From positions 44,308-108,307 of the forward strand of contig JAKLET010000011.1 in the NCBI GenBank assembly GCA_022711595.1: a DNA stretch of 64,000 bases, written 5' to 3'. The stretch is from Deltaproteobacteria bacterium (lineage in GTDB: Bacteria > Desulfobacterota > Syntrophorhabdia > Syntrophorhabdales > Syntrophorhabdaceae). The notes under the pieces were generated by a model that did not search any database, was not told where the DNA came from, and saw nothing but the letters and a program-made list of their open reading frames with translations. This document shows positions 17,105 through 25,663 of the stretch, piece by piece. Made by a program: the position numbers and the translations under genes. How positions within the stretch are numbered: position 1 is the first letter of the stretch; each line of letters begins with the position of its first letter.

Positions 17105-18814
17105 ATGGCGCGCACATTTGATCCGATAACATTGGAGATTTTATGGAGAAGGCTTATTTCCATCGTCGATGAGGCGGACGGGAGTGTTGCACGTACCGCT
17201 TTTTCCAGCCTCCTTCGGGATGCCCATGACTATACCTGCATGTTCACCGACCGTCACGGGAGGGAACTGGCGCAGGGGAGTTTTGCGACCCCGGGACAGT
17301 CGGGCGCCATGGCCCTTGGCATCAAGAACCTTGTCAACAAGTATCCCATCGACTATTATAATCCGGGAGATGCCTTTATCACCAACGACCCATGGGCGCT
17401 CGCCGGTCATCTCAACGACGTCTGTGTCATGAGCCCGATATTCTACAAGGAAAAACTGGTGGCCTTCACTGCCTGCGTGTTCCATCATTCGGATATCGGC
17501 GGCAGGGTGGCGTCCGACAACCATGATGTTTTCGAAGAGGGTCTTTTCATTCCCCTTGTAAGGCTCTATGACAGGGGTGCCCTCAACCAGTCTGTTCTCG
17601 ACATGATCCGGTGGAACGTGAGGACGCCCGACGAGGTGATAGGGGATATCCGCTCGCAGGTCGCGGCAAACCATGTCTGCGGTGAAAAGATCTGCCAGAT
17701 GCTCAAAGAGAGCGACCTCGAGAACCTTGACGACCTTGCGGACCAGATCATAGGTCTCACCGAGAAGAGCATGAGGGAAGAGATCGAAAAGATCCCGGAC
17801 GGCGTCTACCGGACGAGGGGCGTCATCGAGCAGATGAAGGGAAACGATGACATCGTCATCGAGGCGAAGGTCGAAATAAAAGGGAGCGATATCATCGTAG
17901 ACCTTGACGGTTCATCGGGACAGGTGAACTGGGGCGGAAACGTGGTCTACAATTTTACCTATGCCTACGTCTTCATGGCGGTCAAGAGCATGTTCGCTCC
18001 GGACATTCCCAATAACGAAGGCTGTGCGAGGCCTATATCGCTCACCGCGCCCGAGGGCACTGTGATCAACTGCAAGTTCCCCGCAGCGGTTGCGGCGAGA
18101 ATGGGCGTGGGCCATTTCCTCACGGAGGTCATCTACCGCGCCCTGTCTGATGTCCTGCCAGCCAAGGTCATCGCCGCCTCAGGCGGTACCCCTGCCGCAA
18201 TGAATGTCTTTTACGGGAAGAGAAAGGACGCGAAGCCGTGGCACAGCGTTATCATAAGGGGCGGGGGTATGGGTGCCGGTGCCGCCAATGATGGCAACTA
18301 CGTCTACATATTTCCGGCCAACGGCGCCAACACGCCCGTGGAGATATTCGAAAGCGATACCCCGCTTATCGTGGAGAAACGCGAGATACTCTCCGATTCC
18401 GGCGGAACAGGCAGGATGAAGGGCGGTCTTGGCAAGAGGGAGATATTCAGGATACCTGACGATGAATATGCCCCGATCCCGCCGGTCAACCTGGGCATCC
18501 AGGCGGGCCGGTACATCTATCCCGCAGAGGGCCTTTTCGGAGGCAAACCAGGCGCCAGGGCGCAGTTCCTTGTGAACGGTGTGCCGGGCAATTCCTATGG
18601 ATTGACCCAGCTCAGACCGGGAGATGTGGTGACCATCGATGCGCCCGGCGGGGGAGGGTACGGCAATCCTTTCGAACGTGATCCTGAAATGGTGCTCGGC
18701 GACGTTCTTGAAGGATACATCAGTTTTGAAAAGGCGCGCGCGGACTATGGTGTGGCCATCGATCCGGAAACTCTCGAGATCGATCCAGAAGAAACGAAGA
18801 AACTGAGAAAGTGA
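17105..18814 (+). CDS. Hydantoinase/oxoprolinase family protein, HyuB-type subunit
   Basis: The 569-residue protein starts FDPITLEILWRRLISIVDEA and carries the HyuB landmarks GQSGAMALGIKNL, NDPWALAGHLNDV, HHSDIGG and the C-terminal GDVVTIDAPGGGGYGNP. ATG 17105 has AAGGAGGT at ideal distance; ATG 17099 overlaps the HyuA stop but abuts that site. Metal-dependent amide or ketone chemistry lies in this subunit. The length is that of hydantoinase B and of indoleacetate-pathway homologues, and shorter than acetone carboxylase AcxB as I recall it. Confidence 0.9.
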   Translation: MARTFDPITLEILWRRLISIVDEADGSVARTAFSSLLRDAHDYTCMFTDRHGRELAQGSFATPGQSGAMALGIKNLVNKYPIDYYNPGDAFITNDPWALAGHLNDVCVMSPIFYKEKLVAFTACVFHHSDIGGRVASDNHDVFEEGLFIPLVRLYDRGALNQSVLDMIRWNVRTPDEVIGDIRSQVAANHVCGEKICQMLKESDLENLDDLADQIIGLTEKSMREEIEKIPDGVYRTRGVIEQMKGNDDIVIEAKVEIKGSDIIVDLDGSSGQVNWGGNVVYNFTYAYVFMAVKSMFAPDIPNNEGCARPISLTAPEGTVINCKFPAAVAARMGVGHFLTEVIYRALSDVLPAKVIAASGGTPAAMNVFYGKRKDAKPWHSVIIRGGGMGAGAANDGNYVYIFPANGANTPVEIFESDTPLIVEKREILSDSGGTGRMKGGLGKREIFRIPDDEYAPIPPVNLGIQAGRYIYPAEGLFGGKPGARAQFLVNGVPGNSYGLTQLRPGDVVTIDAPGGGGYGNPFERDPEMVLGDVLEGYISFEKARADYGVAIDPETLEIDPEETKKLRK

Positions 18815-18869
18815 TCAGCGATATAGCGTAACGCGTCATGCGTTGCGGACCAAAGAGGAGGACATTGTT

Positions 18870-20177
18870 ATGGAGCGGCCATTCGACACAAAAGTGAAAT
18901 CGGAAAAGGAATTGAAAGTTCTCCAGTTAGACGGACTCAAATGGACGGTGGAGCATGCCTACAACGGATCCGAGCATTACCGGAGGAAACTTGACGAGGC
19001 CGGGGTAAAACCCGGAGATATAAAGTCGCTGGAAGACATTCGCAAACTGCCGTTCACAACGAGCAAGGACCTCCAGGAGGGGTATCCCTTTCCGCTCAGG
19101 AGCGTTCCCTTTGAAAAGGTTGTCCGTATCCATGCGTCAAGCGGGACAACGGGCAAGAGAAAGGTGCTCTGCTACACCGCGAAAGACGTTGACGACTGGG
19201 CCAATATGTTTGCCCGTTGCTATTCGTATGCCGACTGCACACCCGAGGACAGGATCCAGATCGCCGTGGGTTATGGCGTCTGGACCGCAGGCTGGGGTTT
19301 TCAGAACGGTTGCGAGCGCTTCGGTGCCATGTCGATCCCCATCGGCCCCGGCAACACGGACATGCAGTGCCAGTTCCTCGAAGATTTCGGTACCACCGCC
19401 ATGACCTGCACCGCCTCCATGGGGCTTTTGATGGCGGAGCTCATCGAAGAGCGCGGGCTCAAGGGCAAGATCGCGCTCAAGAAGATGATCTTCGGTTCAG
19501 AGCGGGCAAGTGACGCCATGCGCGCCAGGATATCGGAGCTTTCCGGGGTTGCCTACGACCAGCTCTTCGATATCCCCGGAATGACCGAACTGTACGGTCC
19601 GGGGACGGGTCTCGACTGCCGTTACCACACGGGCATACATTACTGGGCCGACTACTATATACTCGAGATACTCGATCCCGAGACGCTCGAACCGGTGCCG
19701 GAAGGAGAGGTGGGCGAGATGGTGGTGACGACGCTTCGCAAGGAGGCGGCGCCGCTGATCCGTTACCGCACGAGAGACCTGACAAAGATCATACCCGGTG
19801 TGTGTCCCTGCGGAAGCCTCATGCCCAGGCACGACAGGATCCTGGGACGCAGCGACGACATGTTCATCTTCAGGGCCGTCAACATCTACCCGAGCCATAT
19901 CGATCAGATACTGTCCAATATCAGGGAGGTCGGCAGCGAATACCAGGTTGTCCTGTACAGGAAGGACAAGGGCGGCAAGGACCACATGACCATCAGGGTG
20001 GAGAGGGCGCAGGGCGTGTCCCATTCGCACGATTCGGACAAGCACATCAGGAAGGCAATAGAGAAAGAGATCAAGAGGCAGATACTGGTGAGCTGCGACG
20101 TGGAGGTTGAGGACTACGGCTCACTGCCGAGGTCGGAACGCAAGACGAAAAGGGTTTATGACAACAGGGACGCGTAG
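18870..20177 (+). CDS. Phenylacetate-CoA ligase-type aryl-acid CoA ligase
   Basis: The 435-residue protein has the PaaK family P-loop HASSGTTGKRK (about residues 90-100), the GMTELYGPG motif, DYYILEILDPETLEPVPEGE, YRTRDLT, and the C-terminal ILGRSDDMFIFRAVNIYP. Such enzymes activate phenylacetate, indoleacetate or related acids with ATP, giving AMP. The ATG follows AAGAGGAGGACATTGTT. It stands between HyuAB and the first Mo hydroxylase, where the anaerobic auxin pathway needs indoleacetate-CoA ligase. Phenylacetate itself is the main alternative. Confidence 0.92.
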   Translation: MERPFDTKVKSEKELKVLQLDGLKWTVEHAYNGSEHYRRKLDEAGVKPGDIKSLEDIRKLPFTTSKDLQEGYPFPLRSVPFEKVVRIHASSGTTGKRKVLCYTAKDVDDWANMFARCYSYADCTPEDRIQIAVGYGVWTAGWGFQNGCERFGAMSIPIGPGNTDMQCQFLEDFGTTAMTCTASMGLLMAELIEERGLKGKIALKKMIFGSERASDAMRARISELSGVAYDQLFDIPGMTELYGPGTGLDCRYHTGIHYWADYYILEILDPETLEPVPEGEVGEMVVTTLRKEAAPLIRYRTRDLTKIIPGVCPCGSLMPRHDRILGRSDDMFIFRAVNIYPSHIDQILSNIREVGSEYQVVLYRKDKGGKDHMTIRVERAQGVSHSHDSDKHIRKAIEKEIKRQILVSCDVEVEDYGSLPRSERKTKRVYDNRDA

Positions 20178-20268
20178 TGTGATCGGGCAAGTAGAAAGGA
20201 TGCTTTATAAAATAGAGATTTACAGATAATTGGGTGAGTAGAAAGGATGCTTCAAAAAGGAGGGTATT

Positions 20269-21243
20269 GTGAAAGGTTTCGAATACCATAAGCCGCAAAC
20301 TGTCAAGGAGGCCATCGACCTCATGGAGGGCCTCGAAAACGCGAAGTACATCGCCGGCGGCACCGACGTGATGGTGCTGATCCGGCAGAAAAAGCTTGCC
20401 CCGAATTGTCTTATTTCCTTGAGGAACATTGGCGACCTTGCTTACATGGAGACCGAAGGCGGTCTTAGGATCGGGAGCGCCGTTACCCACAACGCGATAG
20501 CGAAGAACGAATTCATTCAGAAACGATACTGCGCTCTCGCTGACGCGGCGAACAAGGTCGGTTCCCGGCAGATACGCAATGTTGCCACCATGGGCGGGAA
20601 CATCTGCAACGCGGCACCGTCGGCGGATACGGCATGTCCGCTCCTGGTTCTCGACGCGAAGGTTGCCATCGTGGGAAAGAAAGGGGAACGAGAGGTCCCC
20701 ATCGATGATTTCTTTCTGGGGCCCAACAAGGTGGCCCTGGAGGCGGGCGAGATCGTAAAAGGGTTTAACATGCCAGCTTTTGGGGAGAACACGGGCTCAG
20801 CATATATAAAACATACGAGAAGACAGGCGATGGACCTCCCCATGCTGGGGGTGGCCGCGCGGGTCACCATAAAGATCGGCGGCAGCGAGGTTGGCTGCAA
20901 GGATGCATTTTGTACCGTCGACAGCATCTCCAATATACTCAAGAAGCTCGAGGATGAAAATCTTGTGTGTGAGGATGTGCGGATAGCCATGGGTGTTGTT
21001 GCTCCAAGGCCGATAAGGGCGAAGAAAGCCGAAGAGGCCATGAGGGGTAAGGTAATCTCAGAGAAGCTCTTCGAAGAGCTCGGTGAGATCGCGGCGTCTG
21101 AATCACAGCCGAGAGACAGCATCCGCGGTGAGGCATGGTACCGCCGGGACATGGTGAAGGTGCTCACGAAGCGGGCAATCCTGAAGGCCGTAGACCGCGT
21201 CATCAGGCCCGATGATACGATCTGGCCAGAAAGGCTATGGTAG
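20269..21243 (+). CDS. Molybdenum hydroxylase 1, FAD-binding subunit
   Basis: The 324-residue CoxM/CutM-type protein has the FAD motifs YIAGGTDVMVLI (near residue 26) and ATMGGNICNAAPSADT. No cysteine-rich insertion is present, so this is a conventional oxidative enzyme, unlike the second set downstream. GTG at 20269 follows AGGAGGGTATT. It passes electrons from the 2Fe-2S subunit to an acceptor, and the three subunits are encoded in order FAD, FeS, Mo. Confidence 0.94.
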   Translation: MKGFEYHKPQTVKEAIDLMEGLENAKYIAGGTDVMVLIRQKKLAPNCLISLRNIGDLAYMETEGGLRIGSAVTHNAIAKNEFIQKRYCALADAANKVGSRQIRNVATMGGNICNAAPSADTACPLLVLDAKVAIVGKKGEREVPIDDFFLGPNKVALEAGEIVKGFNMPAFGENTGSAYIKHTRRQAMDLPMLGVAARVTIKIGGSEVGCKDAFCTVDSISNILKKLEDENLVCEDVRIAMGVVAPRPIRAKKAEEAMRGKVISEKLFEELGEIAASESQPRDSIRGEAWYRRDMVKVLTKRAILKAVDRVIRPDDTIWPERLW

Positions 21244-21253
21244 GGGGTGGACA

Positions 21254-21721
21254 ATGAAAAAAGAGATCACATTCACATTGAACAATGAAAAGGTAGTCGT
21301 CGAGGTCGATCCCAAGTGGACGCTCCTTTATTTTCTCAGAAATATCATGGAGATGACAGGGACAAAAGAAGGTTGCGGTTATGGTGAGTGCGGCGCGTGC
21401 ACAGTTATTGTTGACGGTCAGGCCATAAATTCATGCATCTACCCTGTTCTGGAGGCCGAAGGCAGGAAGATCGTGACCATTGAAGGTCTCATGGCGAAAA
21501 ACGGCGAACTCGACCCGCTCCAGAAGGCTTTTGTTGATGAAGGCGCCGTTCAGTGCGGTTTTTGCATCCCCGGCATGATCATGTCTTCAAAGGCGCTTCT
21601 TGATGAAAAGGAAAAACCGACAGAAGACGAGATCAAGGAGAGCATAGAGGGCAACCTGTGCAGATGCACCGGCTATGTGAAGATCATCGACGCCATAAAA
21701 TCCGTTGCGGGTGGGAGGTGA
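21254..21721 (+). CDS. Molybdenum hydroxylase 1, [2Fe-2S] subunit
   Basis: The 155-residue CoxS/XdhC-type protein has a plant-type cluster motif (CGYGECGACTV then C at SCIYP) and the second, helical-bundle cluster motif QCGFCIPGM with LCRCTGY. These two clusters connect Mo and FAD. The start is ATG 21254 after GGGGGTGG. It overlaps no neighbour but sits 10 bp after the FAD subunit and 2 bp before the Mo subunit. Confidence 0.95.
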   Translation: MKKEITFTLNNEKVVVEVDPKWTLLYFLRNIMEMTGTKEGCGYGECGACTVIVDGQAINSCIYPVLEAEGRKIVTIEGLMAKNGELDPLQKAFVDEGAVQCGFCIPGMIMSSKALLDEKEKPTEDEIKESIEGNLCRCTGYVKIIDAIKSVAGGR

Positions 21722-21723
21722 GT

Positions 21724-24009
21724 ATGGGCGATCTCAAGATAGTAGGACAAAGAATACCGAAGAAAGACGCTCCCCTGAAGGCTACCGGCGACGCCATATA
21801 TATACAAGACATGAAGGTGCCCGGCATGCTCTACGGCAAGATCCTGTACAGCAAATATCCGCATGCCAGGATAGTGAAGATCGATACCGGCAGGGCAGAG
21901 GCGCTGCCCGGCGTGAAGGTCGTACTAACCGGTGCCGACGTGCCCAATAACTTCAAGTTCGGCTTCCTGAAAGACAACCCTCCCCTCAAGTCAGGCAAAG
22001 TGCTGTCGACGAGGGATGAGATAGCGGCAGTGGCGGCCATAAGCGAAGAGATCGCCGAAGAGGCCCTTGACCTCATTGAGGTCGAATATGAAGAACTGAC
22101 CGGGATCTTCGACCCCCTTGAGGCCATGAAGGAAGGGTCAGCTCTAATACATGATGAGTTCAAATCGAATGTCCTGAAGATGCCCTGGAAATTTGTCCAC
22201 GGTGATGTGGAAGCAGCGAAAAAAGAGTCGGCATTCATCGCCGAGGACACCTTCAGCACGCAGTGGGTGACGCACTGCTGTCTCGGCACGAGCGGTTGCA
22301 TAGCCTCCTTTGACGCGAGCAATAATCTGACCGTTTACAGCAACACCCAGATACCATCGCTGGCACAGAATGATTTTCTGGAGGCGCTCAAAGCCTTCGG
22401 TTTGAAGAAAAAGCGGGTAAGGGTTATACAGGCCGTTATAGGAGGAGGTTTCGGCAGCAAGCTCGATACATATGCCTATGAATACATTGCAATCCTCCTG
22501 GCGATGAAAGCGAGAAAGCCCGTGAAGATAGTATTCTCCCGAGAGGAAGAATTCTTTGCCACGTCACCGAGGCAGTGCACGATAACAAAGATATCCCAGG
22601 GATGCGACAAGGACGGCAGGCTCACTTTCCGCGAAATGGAAATGGTCCTCGACAACGGTGCTTATACATCCTGGGGCGCGACTACGCCTTCCGTCATGAT
22701 GGTGCCCATCTCATCTCTTTACAAGGTGCCCAACATCAAATATACGGCAAAGTGTGTCTACACCAACAACACTTACTGCCAGGCGTTCCGTGGCTATGGG
22801 AACCCACAGGCAACGTTTGCTATAGAATCATGTCTCGATCAGCTTGCCGAGAAGGCGGGTATCGATCCTCTTGAGATACGCCGCATCAACGTGAACGAAT
22901 CGGGCGAGGTGACGCCCCAGAATTTCAGGATCACTTCCTGCGGAATGAAGGATTGTATAGAAGAGGTGGTGAAAAGGCTCGGCTGGAAGGATAAAATTGG
23001 AAAGCACAACGGCAGGGGTGTTGGCATGGCGTCCCTCATCCACGTGGGCGGCGCTGCCAGAGTGTACAAATCCGACGGTTGCGGTACGATCATCAAGGTC
23101 GACGACAATGGAAAGGTCGATGTCATAACCGGGTCTTCCGAGATCGGCCAGGGTTCGGAGACGATCATTTCCCAGATCGTAGCTGAGGTGCTTGGCGTCA
23201 GTATGGATGATATCAATGTTATCAACAACGACACAGACGTATGTCCATGGGACGTCGGGGCCCATGCCAGCAGGACAACTTTCGTGGCTGGCAACTCGGC
23301 CCTCGGCGCTGCCAAAAAGATAAAGGACCAGATAATGGAGATCGCGGCGAAAAACCTCGGCGAGCCCGTGGAGGCTCTGGAAATGATGGATGGTGTGATC
23401 TTCTCGAGGAACGATAAAGAAAAGAACATTCCTCTCGGGAAGGTATTGCGGAAGGTGCACTACACACTGGGCGGCCGGATGCTCGTCGCGGAACATTTCT
23501 ATGACCCGCCTAACGAAAATTTTGATCAGACCTTCAGGGGCAACCTTTCTGTGGCGTATGCTTATGGCGCCCACGGTGTTGAAGTTGAGGTGGACAAAGA
23601 AACTGGTCAGGTGAAGATCCTCAACTACATCGCCGCACACGATGTGGGGAAGGCGATCAACCCTTTGCTGCTCGAAGGCCAGATCTATGGCGGCGGTCTC
23701 CAGGGCATTGGATATGCCCTTGGCGAGAGGATGATCTACGACAAGGGATATTTGAAAAACGGCAATTTCTTGGATTATAAGATGCCGACTGCCAGAGATA
23801 TACCACCTGTTCAGGCAGTCATCGTCGAGTCCGACGAGCATGCAGGTCCCTTCGGTGCGAAGGGTATCGGGGAGCCGGGCCTTGTTCCGACCGCTCCAGC
23901 AATTGCGAATGCCATCTACGATGCTGTGGGGGTCAGGATCAAAGATCTTCCTATTACGCCTGAAAAGATATTAAAGGCGTTAAAAGAGAAGGCAAATGAG
24001 AAGGGGTGA
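21724..24009 (+). CDS. Molybdenum hydroxylase 1, molybdopterin-binding catalytic subunit
   Basis: The 761-residue xanthine-oxidase-family protein has the Moco motifs GGGFGSK, FRGYGNPQ and GQGSET, and the catalytic-base motif GIGEPG with Glu717 near the C-terminus. It should hydroxylate an aromatic or heteroaromatic ring using water. ATG 21724 follows GGGAGGTG. In the auxin-pathway reading it would make the 2-oxoindole from indoleacetate or indoleacetyl-CoA. Other N-heterocycles or purines cannot be ruled out from sequence alone. Confidence 0.93.
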   Translation: MGDLKIVGQRIPKKDAPLKATGDAIYIQDMKVPGMLYGKILYSKYPHARIVKIDTGRAEALPGVKVVLTGADVPNNFKFGFLKDNPPLKSGKVLSTRDEIAAVAAISEEIAEEALDLIEVEYEELTGIFDPLEAMKEGSALIHDEFKSNVLKMPWKFVHGDVEAAKKESAFIAEDTFSTQWVTHCCLGTSGCIASFDASNNLTVYSNTQIPSLAQNDFLEALKAFGLKKKRVRVIQAVIGGGFGSKLDTYAYEYIAILLAMKARKPVKIVFSREEEFFATSPRQCTITKISQGCDKDGRLTFREMEMVLDNGAYTSWGATTPSVMMVPISSLYKVPNIKYTAKCVYTNNTYCQAFRGYGNPQATFAIESCLDQLAEKAGIDPLEIRRINVNESGEVTPQNFRITSCGMKDCIEEVVKRLGWKDKIGKHNGRGVGMASLIHVGGAARVYKSDGCGTIIKVDDNGKVDVITGSSEIGQGSETIISQIVAEVLGVSMDDINVINNDTDVCPWDVGAHASRTTFVAGNSALGAAKKIKDQIMEIAAKNLGEPVEALEMMDGVIFSRNDKEKNIPLGKVLRKVHYTLGGRMLVAEHFYDPPNENFDQTFRGNLSVAYAYGAHGVEVEVDKETGQVKILNYIAAHDVGKAINPLLLEGQIYGGGLQGIGYALGERMIYDKGYLKNGNFLDYKMPTARDIPPVQAVIVESDEHAGPFGAKGIGEPGLVPTAPAIANAIYDAVGVRIKDLPITPEKILKALKEKANEKG

Positions 24010-24020
24010 AGGGGGCTGAT

Positions 24021-24440
24021 ATGAAGATTGAAAGGATCGACCATATCTGTTTTGCTGTCAAAGATCTCGAAGAGACGAAACGGGTGTACCGGGACGATTT
24101 CGGATTGGTTCCTTCGTGTGAGTATACGGCTGACTCTGAAAAAATAAAGGTTTCGAGGTATTACATAGGCGAGGTGGCCGTGGAGTTCATGGAATCGACG
24201 GCGCCTGACGGGGAGGTGGCGAAATTCATCGACAAGCGGGGGGAAGGAGTTTTCCTCATATCCTACAAGGTTGACGACCTCACGAATGCGATGCAGGAGC
24301 TCAAAGACAGGAACGTCGACCTCATCGACAAGAAGCCGAGAGAGCTTTTCGGGACAAGGTATGCGTTCGTGCATCACCCGAACAAGCTTCACGGGGTGCT
24401 CACGGAGCTTTTGGAAGGGGATTTCGACATAAATAAATGA
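24021..24440 (+). CDS. VOC-fold protein related to methylmalonyl-CoA epimerase
   Basis: The 139-residue protein has two beta-alpha-beta-beta-beta units: RIDHICFAVKDLEET at the start, with metal-ligand-type His8, and HHPNKLHGVLTELLE at the end with the paired His and Glu. This is the layout of methylmalonyl-CoA epimerase and related glyoxalase-superfamily enzymes. The ATG follows AAGGGGGCTGAT. It lies immediately after hydroxylase 1, so a role in inverting the acidic alpha-carbon of a 2-oxoindole or aryl-succinyl/malonyl thioester is plausible. Confidence 0.82.
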   Translation: MKIERIDHICFAVKDLEETKRVYRDDFGLVPSCEYTADSEKIKVSRYYIGEVAVEFMESTAPDGEVAKFIDKRGEGVFLISYKVDDLTNAMQELKDRNVDLIDKKPRELFGTRYAFVHHPNKLHGVLTELLEGDFDINK

Positions 24441-24489
24441 TGATAAGACCGCAAAGAGACGAAAACAAAAGTGACCGCAAGGAGGGCGA

Positions 24490-25632
24490 ATGAAGGTATT
24501 GGTGATAGGCGGGACAGGGGGCATGGGACAGGGGGTTGCCAGGGACCTCATCAAGCAGGAGAGGATAGAGAAGGTCATCCTTGGCGATATCAACATCGAT
24601 CCCGCCAGGGTTCAGGAGAAACTGCGCGCCAGCGACAAGGTGTCCCTTGTGAGGATCGATGTTAACGATCATGCCGGCATGGTCGGCGCCATAAAGGGTG
24701 CGGATGTTGTCGTAAACTGCGCGGGGCCTTTTTATAAGACAGCTGTTGCCGTGGCCAGGGCGGCCGTTGAAGCAAAGGTGAATTACATCGATATCTGCGA
24801 CGATTACGAGGCGGCGCAGATCCTTTTCGCCTCCGATATCGATGCCGCGGCGAAAGAGGCGGGTATAACCGTCCTGACCGGAATGGGTTCCGACCCGGGT
24901 ACGAACAACGTGCTCGTCAAATGGTACGCGGACCGGCTGGACCGTGTTGACGAGATCTACCTTTACTGGGTGGTGAGCATTGCCGAGCTTGCCGGCGCGG
25001 CCTGGGACCACAGCCTCCACATGGTGCTCGGGAAGATCCCACAGTATATAGACGGAGAGATGGTTCAGGTGGAAGGCGGCGGCGGGGAAGAGGTGGAGCA
25101 TTTCCTTGAACCCCTTGGCGAGTGCCTCATCAGCTACGTGGGCCACCCCCAGCCGTTTACCATTCCCCGCTATATAAAGGGGGTAAAAACGGTGGTCATC
25201 AAGGGGGCCCTCATACCGCTGTGGGTGGACAAGCTCATCAAGGAGCAGAAGGCCACGGGTCTTCTCAGTAATGAGCCCATGGACGTAAAAGGCGCAAAGG
25301 TGGTACCCTACGATATGACCCTGAAACTTTGGGACACGATACCTGCAGGCAGGGACAACGGGCCCCAGGCATCAGGCCTGAAGGTTATCGTTAAAGGCGA
25401 GAGAGGGGGAAAACAGGTGACCTACACGGCCGATATCGTGGGCAGGATGGCGCCGGGAACAGGTCTTCCCGCATCTATTGCCGCCCTTATGATGGACACA
25501 GGTGAAGTCACCGTTAAGGGAGTGGTGGCCCCGGAGGGATGCATAGATCCGGACAGGTTTCTTGCCGAACTGCTAAAGAGAGGCGCCAGGATACACCAGA
25601 CTGAAACGATACGGTCAATGTTCGCTCTTTAA
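24490..25632 (+). CDS. Saccharopine dehydrogenase-like NAD(P)-binding protein
   Basis: The 380-residue protein opens MKVLVIGGTGGMGQGVARDL, a Rossmann dinucleotide loop, followed by VVNCAGPFYKTAVAVARAAV and NYIDICDDYEAA, which place it in the saccharopine-dehydrogenase/LYS9 fold. MGSDPGTNNVLVKW matches the catalytic-domain start of that family. It probably interconverts an imine or secondary amine, or a carbonyl compound. With an aminotransferase as next gene it may act on a nitrogen-containing intermediate. I do not recognise a specific substrate. Confidence 0.8.
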   Translation: MKVLVIGGTGGMGQGVARDLIKQERIEKVILGDINIDPARVQEKLRASDKVSLVRIDVNDHAGMVGAIKGADVVVNCAGPFYKTAVAVARAAVEAKVNYIDICDDYEAAQILFASDIDAAAKEAGITVLTGMGSDPGTNNVLVKWYADRLDRVDEIYLYWVVSIAELAGAAWDHSLHMVLGKIPQYIDGEMVQVEGGGGEEVEHFLEPLGECLISYVGHPQPFTIPRYIKGVKTVVIKGALIPLWVDKLIKEQKATGLLSNEPMDVKGAKVVPYDMTLKLWDTIPAGRDNGPQASGLKVIVKGERGGKQVTYTADIVGRMAPGTGLPASIAALMMDTGEVTVKGVVAPEGCIDPDRFLAELLKRGARIHQTETIRSMFAL

Positions 25633-25663
25633 ACTTGAGGGTGCCAATATAAGGAGGGTTTAT

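Noticed and set aside
15009..18814. HyuA/HyuB as acetone or acetophenone carboxylase
   Set aside because: No gamma/small subunit gene is present and HyuB is short. The alternative is kept as possible, but ring-lactam opening fits the neighbours better.
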